Origin: UBA4582 sp038106185
GTDB lineage: Bacteria > Pseudomonadota > Gammaproteobacteria > Pseudomonadales > Azotimanducaceae
Direction: 5' to 3'
Assembly (NCBI GenBank): GCA_038106185.1
Contig: JAYODE010000012.1
Coordinates: 1-64,000, forward strand
Length of the DNA stretch: 64,000 nucleotides
The position numbers and the translations under genes were made by a program. Of this stretch, positions 1 through 8,966 are shown one piece after another (position 1 is the stretch's first letter; every line of letters begins with the position of its first letter). The notes beneath the pieces were generated by a model. It saw nothing but the letters and a program-made list of their open reading frames with translations. It was not told the origin of the DNA and ran no database searches.

Positions 1-536
1 AGGACATGGTCCTCCCAACGACCATCGATCTTCAGAAATTTTTCAGCATGGCCCTCAATCTTGAAGCCCAACCGCTGTAACAAGGCGCCACTACGCTGAT
101 TACGCGGCATATAATTGGCCATCACGCGATGCAACCTCAGATCCTCAAAGATATATCTGAGACTGGCTTGTAGTGCCTCAAACATGATCCCTTGGCCCTC
201 GTAACGTTGCGCCAGCGCGTAACCAAGATGACAGGACATGAAGGTGCCGCGCACGATTTGCGTGAAATTGCAAACACCGAACACCTCGGTTTCTGCAGGA
301 TCTGTAATGGCTAAACAGACACTATTGCCCTGTCGAAAATCTTGCAGGGCTCTGCGTAACTGTATTTCCCAGTATCCCGAGGTGAAAAACTCGATACTTC
401 TCGTCGGCTCCCATTGCGCCAAATGCAGTCGATTAGCCACTCGAAATCGGCTCATGATCTCAGCCTGATGGGGTTCAAGCAATTTCAAGCGACATCGCGC
501 GGTGGCAATACGGGGTAATTCGATCTGGTGCAACAT
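1..536 (-). CDS. GNAT acetyltransferase, RimJ/RimL type (3' part missing)
   Basis: The frame opens with ATG at 536 on the minus strand and stays open to the left edge, so the C-terminus is missing. About 178 residues are visible. The start reads MLHQIELPRIATARCRLKLL, typical of RimJ/RimL-like N-acetyltransferases with an LxTxRLxLR opening. An acetyl-CoA loop of the Q/RxxGxG/A kind is seen as AQRYEGQGIMFEAL, followed by the family signature LHRVMANYMPRNQRSGALLQRLGF. It probably acetylates a protein N-terminus or small molecule in the cytoplasm; the substrate cannot be told. Its ATG shares one base with the stop of the upstream cupin gene (TGATG), so the two are likely co-translated. Confidence 0.85.
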   Translation of the reverse strand, partial: MLHQIELPRIATARCRLKLLEPHQAEIMSRFRVANRLHLAQWEPTRSIEFFTSGYWEIQLRRALQDFRQGNSVCLAITDPAETEVFGVCNFTQIVRGTFMSCHLGYALAQRYEGQGIMFEALQASLRYIFEDLRLHRVMANYMPRNQRSGALLQRLGFKIEGHAEKFLKIDGRWEDHV

Positions 537-1213
537 CAGTCGGTATCCGTGTCCGCGCCAATAGCCTGTCTTAAGGCAGTCACCGCGTTCTCCTTCAGGT
601 ACAGCGCGCAACCCCGTGATCGAATCACCAGGTTACTGCCAGCGGGTAGTCGGAACCAATCATACTGACTGAAAGTCGTGGCGTTAAGTTGTAACTCCCC
701 GGCGACGACAAACCCTTCAACCCCGTCTGCATAGTATTGCTGATAGGCCATCTCGGCCGGTAGTGTCAGCAGACGGGTAGTTGAGCCGGCATAGGTATCC
801 AGCAATACTGCGTTGGCATCGGTGCGGTTGAAGTCCGCCGACCAATAGCGCTGCAGGTGCCGGTTGCCGGTGTACTGGCGGAGCTTTACCAGTAGCAGGC
901 AACCATCTTTCGAAAAGGGTTGATGGACGAAGCCTTCCGGGTTTAGCAGCCAGGTGCCAGCCGGCCAGTCGCCGTGCTCATCAGAAAATACGCCTTCAAG
1001 GACCAGGATCTCCTCTCCTTCCGGATGCGCGTGGCTGGAAAAACTTGCTCCGGGTTGATAGGTGACGAGTGATGTTACCTGACCAGATTCCGCTGCCCCG
1101 ACTAGATGAAATCGCTTCCTGAGGACCTGGCGCGACGGACTTTCCACCCAAGGTTGAGCCTGGCTATGCACAAAGCAGGCAAGTTGAAGATCAGCGTTAG
1201 TCATAGCTGACAT
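536..1213 (-). CDS. ChrR-like cupin domain protein
   Basis: The 225-residue protein has a cupin fold typical of the ChrR anti-sigma cupin family. The first barrel motif, near residues 55-75, has a histidine pair and a glutamate (SSHAHPEGEEILVLEG), followed by FSDEHGDWPAGTWLLNPEG. The C-terminal half is a second, more degenerate cupin-like repeat without obvious metal ligands. Cupins of this family bind zinc or another metal and are often redox or metal sensors or dioxygenase-like; no sigma factor lies nearby, so an anti-sigma role is not supported. An alternative ATG lies at residue 4. The stop overlaps the start of the downstream acetyltransferase, suggesting a two-gene operon. Confidence 0.75.
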   Translation of the reverse strand: MSAMTNADLQLACFVHSQAQPWVESPSRQVLRKRFHLVGAAESGQVTSLVTYQPGASFSSHAHPEGEEILVLEGVFSDEHGDWPAGTWLLNPEGFVHQPFSKDGCLLLVKLRQYTGNRHLQRYWSADFNRTDANAVLLDTYAGSTTRLLTLPAEMAYQQYYADGVEGFVVAGELQLNATTFSQYDWFRLPAGSNLVIRSRGCALYLKENAVTALRQAIGADTDTD

Positions 1214-1248
1214 CCGTTTCTGGAATCGGGTTCAAAATCACCACGGGA

Positions 1249-2070
1249 TCACTCCTTTGCCTCTGCTTCTGCCAAGGCTTGTTCGCTGAAGACACTCTTT
1301 GCGGTCTCGAGCTGGTTCCTGAAAAACGTACCCTCCTGTGACTCGTTGAGAGATTTCAACACAAACTCAAATTCCAGCAGGAGTTGCTGATTGTTTGGTT
1401 TTAGCATCAGCTCGGCAAGGTACAAGTAACCTTTGAGCAGCAGCTCGGTTTCCCGCGTTTGCGCCGCTATCGCAAATTTACTGGCTTCGACAAAGGCTTT
1501 GCGGGCTCTCTCATGCTGACCTATGGCCAGATGATGGGCGCCGACCAGCCACCAGGCGTGACTCATTGGCAAGTCGCCTTTACGAAGCTCCTGCGCCAGT
1601 CGCAAATTGGTCTTTGCTAAATCCTGGCCTTGTAACAGCAGGAATTCTGGAATGCTGATGCCCTCTTCACGCCAACCAGGCCAGCAGTAGGAAGACAGAT
1701 CGTAGGCCAGCATCTGGGCTTGCGACGATAATCGATAAGCCTGAGCAGAATCGGTCGACCTGACGCGCTGCGCCTCCGTCAAGCTGAGCTGTATGCCGGC
1801 TCGACCAATCACTAGCGCGGCACTGAGATTTTTATGCTGCCAATACAAATCTCGAGCCATCAGCATGAAGATCTTCATCGCATCATCTACGGTGTTTCTG
1901 CTGATGACCAGGTCAATAGCCTTTTGGCTGTCAGCCTGACTCATGACGACAAAGGCCTGTTCCTTGACTCGGTTGTAATCATCCAGCGTCGCCGCCTGCA
2001 CTGTAGCGACGCAGAGCAATAGCTGCATTGATAGCAGCTGAATGAGCGATCGAGCGCTTGGCTTACCCAT
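1249..2070 (-). CDS. Secreted or periplasmic helical-repeat (TPR-like) protein, function unknown
   Basis: I prefer the ATG at 2070 (273 residues) over an upstream in-frame ATG at 2181. From 2070 the protein opens with a basic stretch and a hydrophobic segment ending in an AxA-like cleavage site (LLLCVATVQA), a plausible Sec signal peptide, while the longer form buries this segment. The rest is alpha-helical and rich in Ala, Leu and Gln, with tetratricopeptide-like pairs near HAWWLVGAHHLAIGQHERARKAFVEA. No catalytic motif is visible. It may be a periplasmic scaffold protein. It is separated from the cupin gene by about 35 bp in the same direction. Confidence 0.6.
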   Translation of the reverse strand: MGKPSARSLIQLLSMQLLLCVATVQAATLDDYNRVKEQAFVVMSQADSQKAIDLVISRNTVDDAMKIFMLMARDLYWQHKNLSAALVIGRAGIQLSLTEAQRVRSTDSAQAYRLSSQAQMLAYDLSSYCWPGWREEGISIPEFLLLQGQDLAKTNLRLAQELRKGDLPMSHAWWLVGAHHLAIGQHERARKAFVEASKFAIAAQTRETELLLKGYLYLAELMLKPNNQQLLLEFEFVLKSLNESQEGTFFRNQLETAKSVFSEQALAEAEAKE

Positions 2071-2492
2071 CAATATACATTGATATGCCGCCAGGGATTT
2101 GCTGCCGGGCTGAGGAGACGAGTGCCATCGACGATACCCTGAGTATGTGAGGCTCGATTGCGTTGTGTACGACAGGTTCACAAGAGTCCACTGGCCTGGC
2201 CGGCATTGCTACGAAATAGAGATTTCTGGTCATCGAATGCGGCCCACAGCTCAGTAGCCTAGATGATGTCGCTTTAGCGCCAAAAGTGCAATCCGGGAGA
2301 AACCTGATGGCGTTAAGACGGTCAATCAAGTCAGTTTTGCGAAGATAAACCCCGAGAGCTATCTGTTCAGCAAGCTAGAACCCCACCAGGCCGCTGATGA
2401 GACAGGGTTTCGTCGACACTGATGTTGAAATCTGGCTGACTAACGAGGCTAACCCGAGTAAGCTTTTCAACCAATCAAAGCAGGGATTTTTT
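2071..2492. other. Intergenic region between divergent genes
   Basis: About 420 bp between the helical-repeat protein start and the M20 peptidase start. It must hold the divergent promoters, but I could not identify a convincing -35/-10 pair, operator, RNA gene or repeat. In-frame upstream codons of both neighbours extend into it but lack a ribosome-binding site. Confidence 0.5.
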
Positions 2493-3944
2493 ATGCGACT
2501 TATGCGAAGAAGAACAGCGTTGTTAATGGGCCTTTGGTTGGGTATCTGGTTGGGCACCTGGTCAAGCCTCACGTTGGGCCAGGTGCAGCCGTCAACCATC
2601 GATTGGCCGCAATTCGAGGCAGACGCCGTGAAAACCTTGGTCGATCTGATAAGGCTGGATACATCGCAGCCGGGCGGTAATGAACACCTGGCTGCCAATT
2701 ATCTTCAGCAGCGATTGGCGGCAGTGGGACTTGAGTCAAAGACCTATGCCGCGGTGCCTGGACGAGAGAGTATCGTCGCACGCATCAAGGGTAATGGCAG
2801 CAAACGTCCGTTGCTGCTTTTGGGGCATACAGATGTGGTCACGGTTGAACCCAAGAACTGGACCTTCGATCCGTTTTCCGGCACGGTTGAAGGTGGCAAA
2901 ATTTTTGGGCGAGGCGCCGCAGACGATAAGGGCATAGTCGCCGTCGCTTTTGAGGTGCTATTAGCGCTGCATCGCTATCAAGTGCCGCTTGATCGCGATG
3001 TGATTTTTCTCGGTGTTGCTGACGAGGAAGGTGGTGGAGGCCTTGGGATCACCTATTTAATTGAGAATCATCTGGCGGCAATTGAGGCGGAATTTGCCCT
3101 GAATGAGGGCGGCCGAGGCTCGATAGACCCCATGACAGGCAAATATCTGAGTTTTGAAATCGGCACTGCGGAGAAGACACCCCGTCGAGTCAAATTAATC
3201 GCCCATGGTCGAGCCGGGCATGGTTCTGTGCCGACCCGCGACAATCCTGTTGGCGTTCTGTCGCGGGCTGTTGGGCGCCTGTTTGACACACCGCTACCGA
3301 TGAGATTAAACGAGACGACAAGCACCTTCTTTCAACGCCTCGCGACCAGTCGTCCAGAAGCAGAGGCGCAGGTTTACCGCGCTATTTTAGCACCACAGCC
3401 CTCTCAGGAGGCGCAAGAGCGACTCAGAGATCTGAACGCGTCCTATTTCTCCATGATTCGCACGTCCGTGGTGCCCACTATTATTCAGGGTGGCTATCAG
3501 CGGAACGTCATTCCCTCAAGTGCCGAAGCTGTTCTGGATATTCGCGCGCTACCGGGCGAGGACCCTGAGTCTCTGCTTGAGGCGTTGCACAACATTATGC
3601 GGGAGCCAGCGGTAGAGATTATTCCTATGGCCGTGACGCGCCCGGCACACCCTTCTGCAGCGTTGAATACAGAGATGTTTAGCGCTTTTGAGACGGTCAT
3701 TGCAGACCGTCACCCGGAAGCAGTGGTGCTACCCAGTCTGTTGACAGGCGCCACTGACTCAGCGCAGCTGCGATCCGTTGGCATAGAGACCTATGGATTT
3801 GGTCCCGGCATCGTCATGGGTGATGACAACGGCGTCCATGGAAACGATGAGTTCCTGCGAGTTGCGGCCTATACGGAATATTTGCACCTCGTTTGGAATC
3901 TAGTGCTTCAGGTTGCTGCGACCCCAGCGAAGCAAGCCGATTGA
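2493..3944 (+). CDS. Secreted M20 family metallopeptidase (carboxypeptidase-like)
   Basis: Start at 2493 (483 residues) is chosen because a GGGA ribosome-binding site precedes it and the protein then begins with a clean signal peptide (MRLMRRRTALLMGLWLGIWL...LGQ). An in-frame ATG at 2397 would add 32 non-signal residues. M20 di-zinc motifs are present in order: LLLLGHTDVV (first His ligand), FGRGAADDKG (bridging Asp), DEEGGGG (catalytic and ligand Glu), NEGG, and a C-terminal HGNDE His. The mid-domain RAGHGSVPTRDNP belongs to the dimerisation lid. It likely hydrolyses peptides or acylated amino acids in the periplasm or at the envelope; the exact substrate is unknown. Confidence 0.88.
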   Translation: MRLMRRRTALLMGLWLGIWLGTWSSLTLGQVQPSTIDWPQFEADAVKTLVDLIRLDTSQPGGNEHLAANYLQQRLAAVGLESKTYAAVPGRESIVARIKGNGSKRPLLLLGHTDVVTVEPKNWTFDPFSGTVEGGKIFGRGAADDKGIVAVAFEVLLALHRYQVPLDRDVIFLGVADEEGGGGLGITYLIENHLAAIEAEFALNEGGRGSIDPMTGKYLSFEIGTAEKTPRRVKLIAHGRAGHGSVPTRDNPVGVLSRAVGRLFDTPLPMRLNETTSTFFQRLATSRPEAEAQVYRAILAPQPSQEAQERLRDLNASYFSMIRTSVVPTIIQGGYQRNVIPSSAEAVLDIRALPGEDPESLLEALHNIMREPAVEIIPMAVTRPAHPSAALNTEMFSAFETVIADRHPEAVVLPSLLTGATDSAQLRSVGIETYGFGPGIVMGDDNGVHGNDEFLRVAAYTEYLHLVWNLVLQVAATPAKQAD

Positions 3945-4017
3945 GGATCGGTGGGCGCCTGGCCAAGATGCTTACGAGCATCAGGCTCAGGCGCTGGATC
4001 TCACGCCAGATCGCAGA

Positions 4018-5139
4018 TCAGATAAAGTAGGTCGCTCTTGAGAGGCTCGCCTCAGCTGTGTCTACGATTTCACGCAGGATATCAGCAGCAGGCCGTATCG
4101 CCTTAATCAAACCCATGCCCTGTCCAGCAAAGCCCGGGTTGACATCCGCCCGTCCCGACGCACTGGCAGCGGCCATCACCGGTCCAGAAACTATACCCTG
4201 GTAGGGCATGGGTAAGGGTTGTATCTCGGCTCTTTCCCAGGCATCAGTCCATTTGCTACGTATGATTCGTGCCGGCTTGCCGGTCACCGAACGGGAGATA
4301 ACAGTTCCCTCCTCAGTGCCTTCGACCAACGCCTGTTTTTGGTGTTGGGCAATACCGGACTCTTCAGCCGCCAGAAAAGCAGTACCGATCCAGCCGCCAG
4401 CCGCGCCTAACATCATAGCCGCAGCCACACCTCGACCATCGCCAATGCCGCCGGCACCCAATACCGGTATTTTCCCGACAGCATCAACGACTTGCGGAAT
4501 CAGCGCCATGGCTCCGACCGGCGAGTTATGACCGCCAGCATCATGACCTTGCGCAACTATTGCATCCAGACCGATCGTCGCCACCTGAATGGCATGTCTG
4601 ACAGCACCTACCACGGCCATGACCCGAGTGCCGTTGTATTGCATTTCTGCCATCCAGGGACCGGGATTACCCAGTCCTGCGGCATATACTGGCACGCGCT
4701 CCTCAATAACGACCTGCATCTGAGCATCAAAAAATGCTTTGCTAAATACCTGCAGGTTGCTACCGCTCGCGTTTTGCCGATCACGCCTGGGCGCTGGTGC
4801 TTGCAGTTGCTCGCGGTCCATAAATTCTCGAGCAAACCTCAGGTGCTCTGCGAGTTGATCAGCGGGATCTTCGGCGCCATCACCTTGAGTTTGTGCGGTT
4901 CGTCGAACAGATGCGGGTAGCAGCGTATCAACACCAAAGGGTTTGTCCGTCAAGGCTCGAGTCCGCCGAATCCATTCTCGTAGCTCCTCAGGCTGGCAGG
5001 CGGCAGCACCCAGCACGCCCAGGCCACCCGCATTGGACACAGCTGCAGCAAGTTCTGGCGTACTTGCTCCCCCCATACCTGCCAGAACAATCGGGTACTC
5101 AATACCGAACAGATCACAAAGAGGACTATGTAGTTTCAT
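4018..5139 (-). CDS. Nitronate monooxygenase family FMN enzyme
   Basis: The 373-residue protein opens with the family signature LCDLFGIEYPIVLAGMGGAS and follows a TIM barrel with FMN phosphate-binding loops AGGHNSPVGAM and IPVLGAGGIGDGRG, then MLGAAGGWIGTAF. Nitronate monooxygenases (formerly 2-nitropropane dioxygenases) oxidise alkyl nitronates using FMN and oxygen. Some relatives are trans-2-enoyl-ACP reductases, but this one lacks neighbouring fatty-acid synthesis genes. An AGGAG site lies six bases before the ATG. It is convergent with the M20 gene and divergent from the M81 gene. Confidence 0.88.
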   Translation of the reverse strand: MKLHSPLCDLFGIEYPIVLAGMGGASTPELAAAVSNAGGLGVLGAAACQPEELREWIRRTRALTDKPFGVDTLLPASVRRTAQTQGDGAEDPADQLAEHLRFAREFMDREQLQAPAPRRDRQNASGSNLQVFSKAFFDAQMQVVIEERVPVYAAGLGNPGPWMAEMQYNGTRVMAVVGAVRHAIQVATIGLDAIVAQGHDAGGHNSPVGAMALIPQVVDAVGKIPVLGAGGIGDGRGVAAAMMLGAAGGWIGTAFLAAEESGIAQHQKQALVEGTEEGTVISRSVTGKPARIIRSKWTDAWERAEIQPLPMPYQGIVSGPVMAAASASGRADVNPGFAGQGMGLIKAIRPAADILREIVDTAEASLSRATYFI

Positions 5140-5270
5140 GATTGACTCCTGCTATGCAAATGAATGAACACTAATTCGTAAAACAAAATCCGTAGAAATG
5201 TGCCGTTCGGACTGGCCGATTGCCTAAAATCAGTTCAGTATCGTTGCAGTGCCTAAAAAGAGTCAAGCTG

Positions 5271-6788
5271 ATGAAATTATTGATTGCCATGATGAGCCAT
5301 GAGACTAACACTTTCTCACCAGTACCCACCCCGCTGACGCGGTTTGGTAATGGCTCGGCCCCACCAGAGGGTGACAAGGCTCGCTCTGAAATCAGCGGTC
5401 GAGCGCTGGCGATGGGTGGCATGCTCGCGGTTGCCGAGGCTGCGGGCGCCGAGATCATCACGCCAATAGCAGCCGGCGCCCCGCCTTCCGGACCCGTAGA
5501 TGACAGCGCCTTTGAATACATCTGTGACTTGATCTGCGATCAGGCTGGCGATTGTGATGGCGTTTTGCTGGAATTACATGGTGCGATGGTGACTCAAAGC
5601 CTGGAAGATGGTGAAGGCACGCTACTCAGCCGGTTACGCCAACGTTATCCGACGATGCCGATCGGTGTTGCGCTTGATATGCATGCCAACCTGTATCCTG
5701 CAATGGTAGATAATGCCACCGTCATCACAGGGTTTCAGACCTATCCGCATATTGATATGTTTCAAACCGGTGAACGTGCGGCGCGGGCCTTGCTGGCCAG
5801 TATGCGCGGCGAAATTCGCCCCGTCACACGCTGGGGGAATTGTCCGATGTTGCCCCATGTGATGCGCCAGGGCACTGATGACATGCCCAATCGAGCGCTA
5901 CAACAGCGTGCCGCGGAAATGGAATCAGAGCAGGCAGTTGCGGTGAGTCTGTTTACCGGGTTTCCCCATGCAGACATCTATAATGCCGGTCTCAGTGTGG
6001 TGGTGACGACAGACAACGACCCAGCGTTGGCAGAGAGCTTGCGCGATGAACTATTAGAGATGGCCTGGTCCCAGCGAGCGGCGTTTGTCTATGAAGTGAC
6101 CCCTTTGGCAGATTCCGTCAGCAGCGCCACCACAGCGGCTTCTCGGCCCGGAGAGGGTCCTGTCATATTACTGGATCATTATGACAATACTGCCTCAGGT
6201 GGCACCATGGATACCACGGAGGTATTGCGAGAAATACTTCGTCAGGGGTTGGACGACGTTGCTGTCTTTGGGATCCATGATCCCGCCGCCGTCACCGAGA
6301 TGATTGCCGTCGGCGTTGGCAATGACGTCACCGTAAGCCTCGGCGCTAAATTTCATCTCGATGCGCTGGCCCAACAGAGTGCACCCTTGACGGTCAGTGG
6401 CCGAGTTAGACTGATCTCTGACGGTAAATTTGTTGTCACCGGTCCCATGAGCACTGGGGCTTTGATGAATATGGGACCCACTGTCGTGCTCGACACCGGC
6501 AAAGTACAAATTATTGTGATCACTCGGCACGTGGAGCCTTATGACTTGGGCTGTTTCACGAGTCTTGGTATAGATCCTTTGGCCAAGCGTTTTCTGATGC
6601 TAAAGAGCCGAATCCACTATCGTGCGACATTTAAACCCATCGCCAAAGACATCATCGAATGCGCAGGAGTTGGTGTTTGCACCTCGGACTATAACCAGCT
6701 TCAGTTTCGTCATGTCAGACGCCCTATCTACCCATTGGACAATATCAATTCCGCCAGCCTGTCCCAGGGTTTTCCACAAGATAGATAA
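5271..6788 (+). CDS. M81 family metallopeptidase (MlrC-like)
   Basis: I place the start at 5271 (505 residues), where the sequence begins MKLLIAMMSHETNTFSP, the invariant N-terminus of the M81/DUF1485 family. The frame continues upstream to 5220 without family similarity. Conserved zinc-site segments include ALDMHANLYPAMVDNA, TGFQTYPHIDMFQTG and the LLDHYDNTASGGTMDTTEVL region that joins the N- and C-terminal domains. The C-terminus has the typical KSRIHYRATFKPIAKDIIEC stretch. MlrC hydrolyses linearised microcystin peptides; most bacterial members have unknown substrates and often sit with catabolic genes. The downstream gene is convergent, 13 bp away. Confidence 0.88.
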   Translation: MKLLIAMMSHETNTFSPVPTPLTRFGNGSAPPEGDKARSEISGRALAMGGMLAVAEAAGAEIITPIAAGAPPSGPVDDSAFEYICDLICDQAGDCDGVLLELHGAMVTQSLEDGEGTLLSRLRQRYPTMPIGVALDMHANLYPAMVDNATVITGFQTYPHIDMFQTGERAARALLASMRGEIRPVTRWGNCPMLPHVMRQGTDDMPNRALQQRAAEMESEQAVAVSLFTGFPHADIYNAGLSVVVTTDNDPALAESLRDELLEMAWSQRAAFVYEVTPLADSVSSATTAASRPGEGPVILLDHYDNTASGGTMDTTEVLREILRQGLDDVAVFGIHDPAAVTEMIAVGVGNDVTVSLGAKFHLDALAQQSAPLTVSGRVRLISDGKFVVTGPMSTGALMNMGPTVVLDTGKVQIIVITRHVEPYDLGCFTSLGIDPLAKRFLMLKSRIHYRATFKPIAKDIIECAGVGVCTSDYNQLQFRHVRRPIYPLDNINSASLSQGFPQDR

Positions 6789-6801
6789 CTCGCGGGGCAG
6801 T

Positions 6802-7560
6802 TCAGGTGACGCTGTAACCACCATCTACCGGTAAGGATACACCAGTCACGAAGTCTGAGGCGGCTGATGCCAGAAACACAGCGGCGCCAGCCATTTCCTC
6901 TGGCTTGCCAAATCGGGCAACAGGTGTTCGCGCGATAATCAGGTCATAAAATGCCTTATTATCCATGGCAGGTGCGGTCATCTCAGTAGTAATCCAGCCA
7001 GGTAGCAAGGCATTGACCTGGATATTGTGTCGAGCCCATGCAACTGCCAAAGACTTTGTCAGTTGAATCACTCCGCCCTTGCTGGCCGCATAGGGCGAAA
7101 CCGTCGGCGAACCAAAAATAGAGTACATGGAACCAATGTTAATGATCTTGCCGCCGCCTGCACTTTTCAAATGCGGGTAGACAGCCTGGGAAAACTTCAA
7201 CACTGACTTCAGGTTAATATCAAGGACCTCATCCCAGATTTCATCTTGAAGTTTCTCTGGAGCACCACCGCCAGATATGCCTGCATTGTTGACCAGAATG
7301 TCGATACGTCCAAATTCGGTCAGGGTGGCATCTACGCAGCGGTCTATGTCTTCTTTTCGACTGACATCACACTCAAGGCCCAGGCAGGAACGATGCTCGG
7401 CGCGCAAGCTGTCCACGGCTTTGCTATTTTTCTGCTTGTTGCGACCAAGAATGACCAGGTTAGCGCCCGCCTCTGATAGCCCTTGGGCTATGCCAAGACC
7501 TATGCCACCATTTCCACCGGTGACAATCGCTGTCTTACCTTTCAGGTCAAATAATTTCAT
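6802..7560 (-). CDS. SDR family NAD(P)-dependent oxidoreductase
   Basis: Classical short-chain dehydrogenase of 252 residues. The nucleotide-binding TGGNGGIGLGIA motif is at the N-terminus, NNAG lies mid-domain, a catalytic YxxxK occurs as YAASKGG, and the end DFVTGVSLPVDGGYSVT is typical. The sequence resembles 2-deoxy-D-gluconate 3-dehydrogenase or gluconate 5-dehydrogenase-type SDRs, but the substrate is not decidable. A TTG codon two residues upstream is possible; I chose the ATG at 7560 because AGGAG sits eight bases before it. The 3' ends of this and the M81 gene face each other. Confidence 0.9.
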   Translation of the reverse strand: MKLFDLKGKTAIVTGGNGGIGLGIAQGLSEAGANLVILGRNKQKNSKAVDSLRAEHRSCLGLECDVSRKEDIDRCVDATLTEFGRIDILVNNAGISGGGAPEKLQDEIWDEVLDINLKSVLKFSQAVYPHLKSAGGGKIINIGSMYSIFGSPTVSPYAASKGGVIQLTKSLAVAWARHNIQVNALLPGWITTEMTAPAMDNKAFYDLIIARTPVARFGKPEEMAGAAVFLASAASDFVTGVSLPVDGGYSVT

Positions 7561-7636
7561 CTGCAAGACTCCTGCGGCGACAATTCAGATTTTCATGATA
7601 CATTAGCGTTTTATTTTACACAGGGGTAGAAAGTCA

Positions 7637-8365
7637 ATGACGGTAAAGGTTTTCGACTCGAATGGTTACCTGAAAACCCTGGAGGCGACCGTCACTGGCG
7701 TTGAAGAGGCCTGGCTGGAATTTGATAAAACCTTATTTTATCCCGAAGGTGGCGGTCAACCCGGCGATACGGGCCTTATTCAAGGAGTCGGCGACCGCAG
7801 CGACCAGGCCTATTCCGTATTAGATACTCGCAAAGGCCCAAATCCGGGCAGTGTTCGCCATCAGCTCGACAATCCAGAGCATGGGCTACAGGTGGGTGAT
7901 CGAGTCCTGATGACGCTTGACTGGGATCGCCGCTACCGGCATATGCGAATGCATACCTGTTTGCATCTCCTCGGGTCTTTAATACCGGTGCCTGTGACGG
8001 GGGGCGCGGTCGGCGCGGACAAGAGCCGGCTAGACTTTGATATCGGCGAGCTGCAACTGGATAAAGACGAGCTGACTGAGGGCTTAAATGCGCTGATCGC
8101 TGCAGCCAGAGACTTGACGTTGGAGACCATCGAGGATGCTGAGTTGGATGCCAACCCTGGGCTCGTAAGAACCATGTCAGTACAACCCCCAAGAGGTGCT
8201 GGGACTATTCGCATGGTGAGAATCGACGCGGTCGATTACCAGCCCTGTGGTGGAACGCATGTGCGCAATACAGCCGAGATAGGCCCAGTAAGGGTCTCCA
8301 AAATAGAAAACAAGGGAAAGCGTAATCGACGGATACACGTGGTTTTTGCCGAAGACAACCATTGA
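7637..8365 (+). CDS. alaX: Alanyl-tRNA editing protein AlaX
   Basis: Free-standing trans-editing domain of 242 residues that hydrolyses mischarged Ser- or Gly-tRNA(Ala). Visible motifs are the GGGQPGDTG loop at residues 38-46, the first zinc pair HTCLH (His106 and His110), and the second pair CGGTH (Cys204 and His208), followed by NTAEIGPVRV. All four zinc ligands are intact. The length fits the mid-size class with an N-terminal beta-barrel. It is single, divergent from the SDR gene and convergent with the flavodoxin. Confidence 0.93.
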   Translation: MTVKVFDSNGYLKTLEATVTGVEEAWLEFDKTLFYPEGGGQPGDTGLIQGVGDRSDQAYSVLDTRKGPNPGSVRHQLDNPEHGLQVGDRVLMTLDWDRRYRHMRMHTCLHLLGSLIPVPVTGGAVGADKSRLDFDIGELQLDKDELTEGLNALIAAARDLTLETIEDAELDANPGLVRTMSVQPPRGAGTIRMVRIDAVDYQPCGGTHVRNTAEIGPVRVSKIENKGKRNRRIHVVFAEDNH

Positions 8366-8375
8366 GACAGTGGTA

Positions 8376-8834
8376 TCAAAAAATACCAGCCTCGATCCCT
8401 GCGGCCATGCAGAGTCCAAAATCTTCACATTGCCTTAGCGTCTCAGCCGTCACGGGGCCGCGGGCAATGATAGGCTCCTGGACCTCCTTGAACGGATAGC
8501 CACTGGCGATCCGTCGAATGCTTGTGAGGGCGCCGGTGCCGTCGTTGCCAGCACTGACAAAGACACAATATGGCAGGCCTTCGACCCTGCCCTCGGCGGG
8601 ATAAAAGGTTCGATCAAAGAAGTCCTTGATAGCGCCTGACATGTAACCGAAATTCTCTGGCGTGCCTAAAATTAAGCCATCGGCCCATAACAGGTCCTCG
8701 ACACTCGCGTCAAAGGCGGTTCTTTGACGCAACTCTACCTCGACATCAGGGTGTTCGCAGCCTTTGGCAACGGCCTTCGCCATGCGGCCGGTACTGCCGT
8801 CTTTGCTGTGATAAACAAGCAACAGGTGCTTCAT
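8376..8834 (-). CDS. Flavodoxin-like FMN protein
   Basis: The 152-residue protein opens with MKHLLLVYHSKDGSTGRMAKAV, a flavodoxin FMN phosphate loop (T/SxxxT-like SKDGSTG). The aromatic isoalloxazine loops are seen as TPENFGYMSG and the VSAGNDG segment, as in the NAD(P)H-dependent FMN reductase and WrbA-like group. GGAG lies eight bases before the ATG. It is the last gene of a leftward group after an amidohydrolase and a Rieske protein, so it may be an electron carrier in that set, but this is inference. Confidence 0.8.
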   Translation of the reverse strand: MKHLLLVYHSKDGSTGRMAKAVAKGCEHPDVEVELRQRTAFDASVEDLLWADGLILGTPENFGYMSGAIKDFFDRTFYPAEGRVEGLPYCVFVSAGNDGTGALTSIRRIASGYPFKEVQEPIIARGPVTAETLRQCEDFGLCMAAGIEAGIF

Positions 8835-8866
8835 ACCAGTTTCTCCGTCAGCCGCTTATAGGCCCC

Positions 8867-8966
8867 NNNNNNNNNNNNNNNNNNNNNNNNNNNNNNNNNN
8901 NNNNNNNNNNNNNNNNNNNNNNNNNNNNNNNNNNNNNNNNNNNNNNNNNNNNNNNNNNNNNNNNNN
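8867..8966. other. Assembly gap (100 N) in the 3' end of the Rieske gene
   Basis: A placeholder-length run of N. The true length is unknown, so the last residues of the Rieske protein and the spacing to the flavodoxin cannot be trusted. Confidence 0.99.
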